Positions 20,995 to 30,500 of a DNA stretch of 64,000 bases are shown piece by piece. The stretch lies in contig JARGSG010000203.1 in NCBI GenBank assembly GCA_030374805.1, forward strand, positions 62,001 to 126,000, given 5' to 3'. The translations under genes and the position numbers were made by a program. The notes below the pieces were generated by a model. That model was not told where the DNA came from and did no database searches. It saw nothing but the letters and a program-made list of their open reading frames with translations. This stretch comes from Gracilaria gracilis. Its lineage: Eukaryota > Rhodophyta > Florideophyceae > Gracilariales > Gracilariaceae. Position 1 is the stretch's first letter. Every line of letters begins with the position of its first letter.

Positions 20995-21399
20995 ATGTAC
21001 GCACAGTTTTTCCCAAAAGATCAAGGGAATCGTCCACCTCCGTTTGGACGAATCAAAGGACATCGATATGATTGGGAGGAAGTGATTGTGTTCGTTAGAT
21101 ATAATGGAAAGATTGAAAAAGCGGCTGCCTCTTCTCACGGTGGTTATAAGTCTATTAGAAGGAGTGCCACGAAGTATTGGGCTGGGGATCGAGTTAAAGT
21201 TTGCTATGGAACGAAGTTCGTGAAGAACAACGCATTCTATTTCTGTCGAAAAACAGCTGCTGAGATTCCAATGGTTTCTTGGAGAAAATTATCGCGAAAA
21301 GCTCGAAAGGCGATTACAAATACGAATTGGGGAAAGGCCAGCCCAAAATTTACGAATAGGGTGTTCGGCAGCAGAATTCAGAAAGCTTGGGACTCGTAG
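20995..21399 (+). pseudogene. NLP-type (NPP1 family) secreted protein, C-terminal part
   Basis: This piece carries the family's central heptapeptide region, here GHRYDWE (the usual fourth residue is His, here Tyr), then the AASSHGGY block, the VKVCYGTKFVKNNAFYFC block and the C-terminal block ending near RIQKAWDS. The first codon overlaps the duplicated TTA of the transposon insertion. Together the two parts give about 238 codons, normal for the family. The GHRHDWE heptapeptide is linked to cytolytic activity in known members; the Tyr here may mean a non-cytolytic type. That is inference. Confidence 0.88.
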
Positions 21400-22044
21400 A
21401 TTTCATAGTGTGTTTGGTAATGACTAGTGCACATCAGCTCAGGGGGGCCGTTATTTGTTTGCGATGGGTAGTTGCTAGTGGATACTTGCTGAATACTAGA
21501 ACTACGAAAATGGGTGCATGGATACCACAACGTACATGAAGACAAAAGCTTTGTCATTTAAAATGCTCTTTTTCAGTTGCTTTCCTATCAGATATTAACA
21601 GATTGTATTTAGATGTCAAACAGTTATTTTGCGGTAAACTTGCATTATTTATTATACAAATTAAAGCGTTTGGGAAAATTGTTCTAAAAACTTCTCTTTA
21701 AAGCAAACTATACATCCCTACGAGGTGCTGGAACCAAAATTGGCGATTTTTTTCATAACTGCTGTAGTTTTTAGTTTTATTACAATAAAGAGATAATATC
21801 TAAAAGCATATTATGCTTTATGCAAGACTAGCCCTTCTTAATTCTCTCCAGAACCTGAATCGGTTTTCATTGCTTTTCCAACCAATGGTTTTTGCAACAT
21901 CGAACGAAATCGGTCGATCGAAATTGATAGAGTCCAATTTTTCGGGCGATCGCTACATTAAATTATTGCAAATGATGTGGTGCCTTTTTTTCGAAATTCT
22001 GGCCGCCATGGTGGCGCGAATAGCATGAATCAAGAGCTATTAAA
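21400..22044. other. AT-rich spacer downstream of the NLP-type gene
   Basis: No recognisable gene. An AATAAA occurs near 21784, about 385 bases after the NLP stop; it may or may not be the gene's polyadenylation signal. Confidence 0.4.
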
Positions 22045-22491
22045 ATGACGATTTTCGGTACTTGCCCCACCTCCCTGGATGATTTAGCGCATTTCCTCAA
22101 GCCAGGCCGGAAGAGAATTGGGTTTCAACGAAACAAAGAAGTTGATTTATTTGATGGTTTTCCCGCGGATCACTTGGATCGTTTTGAGCGCTTGCGCCGT
22201 CGGAAAGCGCCGATCCAACTCTCGGGCACGATCTTCATAGATCGCCAGCAAAGACCACCGCGCTTGCCCTTTCCCCGTTTCCAAACCCACCCACCCACCC
22301 CGCGTAAAGGACGATCTTCTGGATCTACCTGCGAGCGGAAGGTTCTGCCTTCCAATCAGTGTTTGCGGTGTTTACTGCATCACCACCCCCCACCCCAGCA
22401 CAATAAAGATCTTAGCGAGGAAAACATGAACAATAAAGGAGCAAAACCCGGCCTACCTCCTTCCTACACATCTGTATCAATAGTTTTGTAG
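22045..22491 (+). CDS. hypothetical ORF, 148 aa, doubtful
   Basis: Starts at ATG 22045. The first 70 residues are of mixed composition with basic patches (ERLRRRKAP). The rest is rich in Pro, His and Arg and covers a CCCACCCACCCACCC run near 22266, so it may be chance coding over low-complexity DNA. I recognise no family. Included only because it is the longest frame between the NLP gene and the membrane protein gene. Confidence 0.2.
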   Translation: MTIFGTCPTSLDDLAHFLKPGRKRIGFQRNKEVDLFDGFPADHLDRFERLRRRKAPIQLSGTIFIDRQQRPPRLPFPRFQTHPPTPRKGRSSGSTCERKVLPSNQCLRCLLHHHPPPQHNKDLSEENMNNKGAKPGLPPSYTSVSIVL

Positions 22492-22505
22492 GCTTTGGGC
22501 AATTA

Positions 22506-23741
22506 TTATTCACCAGCCATCTTCGAAGGGAGACTTGCATGTCGGAAACCAGAATGCAGCATACTGCCCCAGTTCACATACCTCGCAACGGCCACTGATT
22601 TTGCCAGTTCCAGGTCCGGCGCAATGCAACTTAACATAAAGTTGATTATCAACAGCGCAATCGCTACAATCCACAAAATAAATCCACGAACTCGTGTTAC
22701 TTCTCGCACGACATAGTCATCTACACTAGATCGCGTGAGTGGAATGAGCTCTAGTGACCCGTTTGTGACCTCCAAGGAAAAGAAATCATTCGCGGAAATG
22801 AACTCTTCGGATAGCGATAAGGTACTCAGCAATAGCCTTTCACCGATTAACAGCGACTCTTCATCGACTTCACGACAATTGAAGACAAACCTGGTCCATC
22901 TTATTGATTCTGGGGATCCGGAATCCGACTCCTGCGCATTTGAAGCGTCGGGGCACCCCAGCAATTGCGCTGCACCATCGGTCAGAAAGGTCACAAGTTC
23001 CTCTGGATCATTGATCAAGTCGGTCATATTCCTTTGAGTTACACTTGATGGAGAGTGTAGCAGAATTGAAATGTCCATTGAATAGGCATAGTCTGCAGTG
23101 ATTACAGAAAGGCACAGTGCACCCGTGTTATACCGCACGACCACGGAAATGGACATTGAGTTGTGCAACTCTTGTAGTCTGGGAACAAACCGCTCTGTAT
23201 AGGGGTGAGCAATGCATAAATCCAGTGGTGAGTACCAAATAGGATACTGTGATTGTATCATTGATGTGCAATTGCGGGAGAGAGTGGACAGAAACGGTTT
23301 TCCAACATATGGGTTCAGATGCGGTCTTCTAATGTGGAGATCTTCCAAATTGTACTTTTCCACGGTGCCAGACTGTGAAAGAAGAAGCAAGATTTCAGCA
23401 AGCAGTAACATCAAAAGTAGAAAGAATGCGATGAATCTCGGAGTCCATTGCAGTTTGTTCTTCACATTCCTCTTTCGTAGAAATATGGAGAGAAGGTTTT
23501 TGATGTCAGATAGAAATGCGCCTCCGTACAGCGACTTTATCGAAAGAGAGTGAGTTGACATTCCGTAAAGGCGGGTGGTGAGATGCATCAGCAACGCAGT
23601 CAAGGTGGTTATGGTTATCGTTGCGGCAAGTGCGTCCAACACCTCTGCATACAACAAATGTGAGTAGTCCAGTGCTACACGGCGGAACGGTTGGTTCTTC
23701 ATGTCAAGGAACTGAGTGATGTTCACTTCCGAAATGTCCAT
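22506..23741 (-). CDS. three-pass membrane protein, unknown family, paralog 1
   Basis: 411 aa from the ATG at 23741; an open frame extends further upstream, but this start matches the N-terminal layout of the paralog at 24947. Predicted membrane helices by eye: about residues 33-58 (VLDALAATITITTLTALLMH), 103-124 (FIAFFLLLMLLLAEILLLLSQ) and 353-373 (LWIVAIALLIINFMLSCI). A basic loop (RKRNVKNK) separates helices 1 and 2. Between helices 2 and 3 lies a domain of about 225 residues with several Cys and NxS/T sites, which could be lumenal or extracellular. A short tail follows helix 3. No known family recognised. It faces its paralog head to head. Confidence 0.75.
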   Translation of the reverse strand: MDISEVNITQFLDMKNQPFRRVALDYSHLLYAEVLDALAATITITTLTALLMHLTTRLYGMSTHSLSIKSLYGGAFLSDIKNLLSIFLRKRNVKNKLQWTPRFIAFFLLLMLLLAEILLLLSQSGTVEKYNLEDLHIRRPHLNPYVGKPFLSTLSRNCTSMIQSQYPIWYSPLDLCIAHPYTERFVPRLQELHNSMSISVVVRYNTGALCLSVITADYAYSMDISILLHSPSSVTQRNMTDLINDPEELVTFLTDGAAQLLGCPDASNAQESDSGSPESIRWTRFVFNCREVDEESLLIGERLLLSTLSLSEEFISANDFFSLEVTNGSLELIPLTRSSVDDYVVREVTRVRGFILWIVAIALLIINFMLSCIAPDLELAKSVAVARYVNWGSMLHSGFRHASLPSKMAGE

Positions 23742-24946
23742 GATCCAGATGAGAAATGCGCAAGGACTTCGAGAAAAGTAAAAGCTTGAACGTAGTTCGA
23801 TTGTTGTATGAGATAGACTTGACTCAGAGCTTCCCAGTACAGGGCGCCATCTACTCTTTATTAAAGGGAAGAGGCCATGTTGCTGCACACTTCCTCCAAA
23901 CAAGGCAGGCATACAATTGTAGAATTATCCATTTTCCAAACTTCACTCGTTATACATCCGATTGAGCTGTGTAAATGTTCAGTTCTTCAATAACCGTACA
24001 CAGAATACAGTTAGCTCACAGAACCACGAGAAGCTGCCAACAAGAGCTAATTTCGTTCAATGCTGCTCAAGTATAAACTTTATCCGCTCGGAAATGCTTT
24101 TCTCGTCGGCGGACTACATAAATGTGCCGAAGACACCACATCGTCCACTATCACACAGAACGAGTGAAGGCAGCGATACCCTCCGTTCGAAGCAGTGAAG
24201 ATATCGATATGGCAAGGCTACACTCCATTTCTCTGAGCCGTACGGTACCGTGAGTAACTTCAATCTGGCAAAGTGGCGACGCGCGCCCGCATTGTTAAAC
24301 ATCCCCTAGAATTACATGTAGATTAGACCCAATTTCTGTACGAAAACCTTCGTGTAATGATGTGTTTGTGTGTTTGCCTTTCAAGATTGGGCTCCAACGG
24401 AGCTGAAATTAACAATGGAGATATTGACTGTTTTCGACACCTTCAAAGCAACTTGTTGAAGCTGTTTTGCGTTCCAGGATGAGCATTTTATGTCGACCTT
24501 GTTTTCTGCCTTCTCAGCAAACTCCCTCCGTATCTCAATCTTCTGTGTTTTCTACTTGCTTCGCTTTGTTGTTTTCGCGTTTGCCAAAAGCTAAATGCAG
24601 TGATTCGGGCGGTGATCGCTTGTAGAATTAGACTACCCGCCCGGTGTCGCCCTACATCCACAGAATCTCCCTTTCCCAAACGCGAAAACAACACTGCTGT
24701 GTAAGTTAGACAAGGTTAACTTAACCCCACCCTGTATGCGAATTCTAATTCTATAATCTTGAGATATACATTTGTTTTTGGGAGGATCTTAAATACAAAA
24801 GGAAGGAAGTTTCAACCGGTTCTTTTTCACGACGCCAAAAGGCTAGCCCATTCCTTCGGATCCCATCTTTCTTAGTGAATCCAGGCACCTCTATTCATTC
24901 CCTAGCACACAAGAGGATCACCGAACCCAAGTGTTGTACGTCAAAG
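23742..24946. promoter_or_regulatory. shared upstream region of the divergent membrane-protein pair
   Basis: About 1.2 kb separates the two divergent starts. A TATA-like CTTAAATACAAAAGG sits near 24789, about 155 bases before the plus-strand ATG. No clear element was found for the minus-strand gene. No other gene was recognised here. Confidence 0.35.
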
Positions 24947-26242
24947 ATGAGACAGCATGCAGCTGAAAATCTGTTTCAAACCATCCCACCGCTCTATCCG
25001 TCTTCACCTTTTCCATCAATCGACTACGTTACAAAACCATTCGCAGATATTCTTGATACAATCGCTTTAGTTATGGTTCTATGGACCACTGCGGCAATCG
25101 TGAATCGGTTAATGACGATCCCATTCGGGAGAAACACGCGAACTGTTTTGCTGCAGCGCATGTTTGATAATCTCACCAATCTCCGCTTTCCAACATCTCA
25201 CTGTTTCAAAGCTCAAGCACGGCGCAATCATTGGTTATTCTCATTCTCTAGCATATTGTTTAGACTCATTGCTACATCATTCTTTCTGGTCCTTGGCGGC
25301 GTGGAGGTTGCCGTCATATATTCTCAAACATTCCAGCAGAAGGCCAGAAGCCTGGATGACTTGAATCTCAAGGGCATTACCTTTCAGATTCCTCAGAATG
25401 GAGAGGATCTGACAGGTTACTTTCGAGGATGCGTACCCCTGCTATCGGGCGAGCGTACAAGTACCAGTCTTGTGTTCACACTCTGCATGTACCAAGAGTT
25501 TGCCAATGAGGAAACAGCTGCTGAACTCAGCGGTTTTGAGTTTCAATTCACATCATCTGATCCGCGATTCTTTGACATCTATGAAGCGGTATCTACCATC
25601 GACCTGCGCAGCAGAATTTCGGTGGAAATCAGGGATCCAAGGCGCTCGGCTCTATATTTTGCCAATATGTCGCGACTTGGATTCTCTATGACTTCATCAA
25701 AACTTGAATGGCTGTCGAGACAGCTGAAGGAAAATTGTACCTCGTGTGAGGTTAGCGCGGAGTATGTCAGCCCAACGTTTTCTGTTCTTCGCTCATCCAG
25801 TAATCCGGTCATAGACAGAGAGAACAGAGTGGATATGGCCATTCGATTTTCAAACTACGTGCAATCAATGATTCGGTTGTCAAACAGAAAGCTGAAAAGC
25901 AGTGACTTTCTAAGCGAAGACGCTCAGGATGACAAGAGCGAGCTGGGTTTACTCGAAGTGAGTGTTGGAAGAGTGAAGAGAGTAAGCGGGTTGACATTAT
26001 GGATTGTACTCGCAGCGCTTGCCATCATTAATTTTGTTAGCAGTCGACTAACGTATGATATAGATGACGACGTCAATGGCATTGTCGCAGCTGCGCTGGC
26101 ATACCCGCCAGAAACATCACTACTGGACTACGAGAATACAAGATTCTCAATCGTTGATACCCATCTTCCATCTATTCAACGCGAGAAGAGCAGTGAAACT
26201 GGGCAAAGGACGTCGAAGCGTGGCATGCTCATCGGATGCTAA
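24947..26242 (+). CDS. three-pass membrane protein, unknown family, paralog 2
   Basis: 431 aa from ATG 24947 (the open frame starts earlier at a non-ATG codon). Same plan as the minus-strand neighbour: helix 1 near residues 32-55 (FADILDTIALVMVLWTTAAI), helix 2 near 101-126 (FRLIATSFFLVLGGVEVAVI), a long domain with CTSC and other Cys, then helix 3 (SGLTLWIVLAALAIINFVSS). The best shared block is helix 3 with the preceding basic residues: R-V-K-R-V-S-G..LWIV..AL.IINF here against V-T-R-V-R-G..LWIV..AL.IINF in paralog 1. The gene has no visible intron. An AATAAA at 26384-26389 lies in the inverted-repeat element F inserted just downstream, so F may supply its 3' end. Confidence 0.75.
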   Translation: MRQHAAENLFQTIPPLYPSSPFPSIDYVTKPFADILDTIALVMVLWTTAAIVNRLMTIPFGRNTRTVLLQRMFDNLTNLRFPTSHCFKAQARRNHWLFSFSSILFRLIATSFFLVLGGVEVAVIYSQTFQQKARSLDDLNLKGITFQIPQNGEDLTGYFRGCVPLLSGERTSTSLVFTLCMYQEFANEETAAELSGFEFQFTSSDPRFFDIYEAVSTIDLRSRISVEIRDPRRSALYFANMSRLGFSMTSSKLEWLSRQLKENCTSCEVSAEYVSPTFSVLRSSSNPVIDRENRVDMAIRFSNYVQSMIRLSNRKLKSSDFLSEDAQDDKSELGLLEVSVGRVKRVSGLTLWIVLAALAIINFVSSRLTYDIDDDVNGIVAAALAYPPETSLLDYENTRFSIVDTHLPSIQREKSSETGQRTSKRGMLIGC

Positions 26243-26339
26243 CGGAGAAGGATCTGCAATTTGCCTAGAGCACACTTGTTCGCTTTTCTATGGTCTCACG
26301 AGGCCCACGTGTGTACTTGTGTTCGTGTTTCCCTTGCCT

Positions 26340-27159
26340 GCTGGGGAAAGCGGTAATTTCTATAATTTAGACGTATCATATTTAATAAAGGCATATTTGC
26401 ACAAATTCTTTATAGCTATTCTAAAAATGCGGCATGTGTTTAATCAGAAAGCCCAATTAAACCTCCCATTGACACTGTAAGAGGTTTTGCAAAAAATTGG
26501 TTCAACTCAGCATTTCCTTTACAGTGTCAGAGATGTGACTTTCAGTATGTTTCCTGGAAAGTTAAACCAAAGTTATCTGAAAGCTCACGGGGGCACATAT
26601 TTGAAATTGTGCATGTTACCTCTTTAAGTGCTATGTATCTCACACGCATGGTCTTTTGAACAACATTGGCAAACATATTTTTAATGCCTAGGCTACGTTC
26701 AGTAACGTAGAACAATATCTTACATATAGGGTTTCTGGATTGCGTTGCACTTCGCTTCAAAAATCGGTAAAACAGTCCAAAAACACATGAGTTGAAAATT
26801 AGGATCATTTTAACTTCTTGGCGTAGTAGGAGAATTAAAAATACTTCTTATCTCTATATCTGCTGGTCGGAAAGCTACATATTTATGTTTTAACTTTTGC
26901 ATTCAGTAGTCACAACTGCTCACTACAACAGAGTTTCCATGTTGTCAGCGCTGACAACAAGTGAAAGTTAACGCCAAAATTGTCGATTTTACCGTGCAAC
27001 ATGCGCACGGAAAATTGAACACCTTTCCACAATCTTACAGTGTAGGCCCTACGAATACTCTGTCAGACGCCCCAATCCAAAAAGGGTTAAAAGGGTTTAC
27101 TATTTGTGTGTAGTTTAGTACTGGGTTACATTCTCTGAAAGAGCACGACAGGCTTGAAT
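26340..27159. repeat. inverted-repeat element F, copy 1, left part
   Basis: Nearly the same sequence as 60568-61376. It begins GCTGGGGAAAGCGGTAA; the far end at about 33262 reads as the rough complement (ACCGCTGTCCCCTGAGC), so F looks like a short inverted-repeat DNA element of about 0.88 kb. It contains a perfect 20-base palindrome at 26940-26959 (core TTGTCAGCGCTGACAA) and an inverted pair around TGACACTGTAA at 26468 and 26518. The MULE at 27160-33191 splits it. An 88-codon minus-strand frame (26542-26808) is shared with copy 2 (60770-60988) but shows no known domain. Confidence 0.8.
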
Positions 27160-27453
27160 GGGGGACGGAGAATCGACGCACTGTGATATATGTCAAAAAA
27201 AGCCTGAGAACCTCCCTTTTTATGTAACAAATTAACAACGATCCTCCCTTGATATTGTAACGCTCTCAGAACCTCCCAATCCTCTGTGCTCCCGCCAAAT
27301 GTCTGGAGCCTCCCTATCAGAGTTCTTCATTGGCCGGTGCCCATTCCAGGGCGTGACACAAACTTGGTGACGCCCAGCGGCTTTTGATGCGACCAATGTT
27401 GCACTTTTGTGGCCCACGTCAGCTTCACTTTAAAAAGTCCGCGCTGTTGAGAC
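27160..27453 (+). repeat. MULE left terminal inverted repeat
   Basis: 294 bp, complementary to 32898-33191 with few mismatches over its whole length. Confidence 0.93.
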
Positions 27454-27561
27454 CTCAGAAACGCAAAGACGCAAAATAGATTAACCTTCTTCGATCAAAA
27501 TGCCGTAAACTTAGGTGCGCCACGACAAAATTGCAAAGGTTTTTTAGCTGATAACAAGAAG

Positions 27562-30500
27562 ATGCTAACTTTTCGTAATGCCCGCGACTGTTCTGTGCGC
27601 TTTCCGCCAGAAGATCCGTTGGACCAAGCCGTTTTCAACTTTTGCGATCCCCGGAATGAAGATTCGTCAGATGAACTAGACGACAATTTTCTTCCGGTGA
27701 AGAGTGCGTCGGAAACTGCTGGCTCGGTAGACCCGGGAGACCGTGAGCTCACTCTTTTGGAGAAGAATAAACTACATCAAGTGTTCAAGGAGATTTCGAG
27801 GTTCTTCATTGATGTCACAAAGCACACAACTATTGTGTTCGTCCGAAAACCTACTGGTGGTTTCAATGAACTTCGAAAGTTGTGGTATCCTCTAGTATCC
27901 GAGATAGAGAATGCGACAGATTCGAAGGGTACGGTTGGGATCCATCTAGTGAAGTCGTCAAGGAAGGGTAATTGGTTCTGTAACGTGCTACTGGGATCTG
28001 GGATTATGGAATTGGAGCCTATGCGCGGTTTAGTTTACATTCCTGCCGACACAGGGTGCCTAATTGGCCGTGATGCAGAGAGCTTTGAAACACAATCTAA
28101 ATCTGATCAGCTTAATGTGCTTAATACGTACAAGAAGAGATTTTTGGATAAGGTGTACCTGAGTCCTGGGAGAGTGTCGAAGATACTTATGCCGGTAAAT
28201 GTGAAGAATACCCATTGGGGAGTGTTGTTCGCGGAGCGGATCGAAAGGGAAAAGTGGAGAATGTACTGGGGTGACAGTTTACGATGGGCATGTCCTGAGA
28301 AGTGTAGAACTTTATTATCCGTGATGATATCATTTGCCCTCGGAGAGGATATTGACTGGCACTATCCAACAGAGAATTATATGCTCGACATCTTGAATTA
28401 CGTGACACAAAAAGATTCCTACAGCTGTGGTCCCTATACGCTGTCCATGATGGCAAACTTTGCGCGTACCAGAGGAGTGATGCCAAGCGAAAGCTTTGTA
28501 CTCGGGCATCGTACAGCACTCGCAGAACACTACCGAATGGCTTGTGTGGAATCCCGTGTACGTATGGTCATGGCTATTAATCACCGAATCACCGCCACTA
28601 ACGCTTTCATAGTAGACGAGGAACACATGCGTAGTCGGGAGCGCAGGTTCGCTGCAAGACACGCAATCGATAGAGTTTCTGGTGGCAAAGGAGCTTTTCA
28701 CACCAAGCGAGTTGAGCAATCGATGCAAGACAAGGAGGATACCGGAGAGGAATTGACAGAGGCCCAGGGACAGCAGCGCAAGGGGTCTCATAGTGGTAGT
28801 GGGAAGAGAATAGAATTGAAGACACGGACGAGAAGACTCCGTACTGTTAATGTTAAGGAAGGGGGCGAGAAGTGCTCGGAGCTGGAGAACGAAGAAGTTA
28901 TGAGGAAGTCTAACGTTGACACAGACTGTTCTACAGAAAGCAATTCGGTTCTTCACGGCAGAGGCCTTGTTCCCAAGAATGGGAGTGCCGCAAGGGATAG
29001 AATTGCTTTGAAAGGCAAAAGCAACTCTCAATCACAACCGCAGGAAAATGTCAACGAGGGCGAACAGGGGCCCACTGTAGAGGAAAGAGATGTGTACGAC
29101 CTGCCTGGTTATATACACGATCTCTATTTGCAGGAAGGCTACGAGTATAGGGTCCAGTTTTGCAAGCAGGTGTCAGGAACGAAAGGATATCGTCTTAATG
29201 TGAGGCTACGGTGCCTAAAGTACAAGAAAAAACCACCTGGGTATGGATGTAAATCCGCATTCATGGCAAAAGCGCGAGTTGATGGCAAGGGATGGATTGT
29301 ATCTGGCTCAGATGTTCATAATCACGAGCGACTAACGGCAGACTGGCGTGTGAACAATAAGAAGCGCAGAGATGCGGTGAAATCCGCCATTAAGAAGAAC
29401 AGTCCGGATGGTTTTCGTATACCTTTCATTCATTTTACGCCCCCTACGAAGTTCAACAACACTCAAGCTCAAGCTCGGGAGAATAATGCTTCTGACGAGG
29501 ATTTCATGGAGGACCTGGTTCCTCGTCGACCTCAGAGCGTCCAAGATTGGCTGACACAATACAGCATTCGAGGAAAGGATGACGAGTGTATGCAATCCAA
29601 GTCAATGGGACAGCCAGTTCTGGATCCTGATGTCATACATATTGATGATGGTGACACTGGAGGACCCGTTCACAATGAGGGTACCAAGTCTGTGATGGCC
29701 ATTTCTGCATCTGAGGATAGCGATGTAATCGATGTTACGGAGCTGCAGAACAAACAAGAGAGTCCGGAACTGGTAAGTTATGAATGTAGGATAGTGTGTC
29801 GTCCAAAATGGAAGATTCTAACCACTTGTGTTTGGCAATGTCCTGACATTGTGCTTGAAGCCATCCTCATATCCGCAATTGGGACGAACTACTGGTGTTC
29901 CAAACGACAAACAGATCCTAGTAGGAAGTGAGGAGGACGATACGGGAGGAAGAGGGGACTGTTCTATAAGCGGTTCAGGAGAATCCGCCTCTACAACTTC
30001 ACTTCAGATCTGTACTGAGGAAGAATACGTTAGACGCGGATTCGTTGCCTATCTGGACCAAATGGATGGCGTGGATTCTACTGAAGTCCTGCAGCATTTG
30101 CAAGTCATTGCCGAAAACTTCGGATTTAAGCTCTCAATTCGAGACTCGAAGTATGGGGAAGAAGATGGGCATAAGGTTCTACTTCGGGGATATCTGAAAT
30201 GCTCATTGTTGACTAATGAGCAGTACAAATGTCCGCATGCGTTCAAGTTACGGCGAGTGAGAACTAGTTCCACGGGGACAAAGAAACACACTCTGTCACC
30301 AAACTTTTCAAGGGCATTCCACAATCATTCTTCCACCAAGTCTTCGTTTCACACCATATTACCATCGGAGATGGAACGAGAGGCTAGTTATTTACGTCAT
30401 AACCTATATCTACGCTACAATACTGTACTCACTCTCGTGGAGGACAAGTTTGGCGTGAAGGTGGACAAAACACTACTTCGAAAACGACTGAAGTACATAT

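Noticed and set aside
22260..22280. CCCACCCACCCACCC run as a telomere-like repeat.
   Set aside because: Only about four units, with interruptions; a simple microsatellite.
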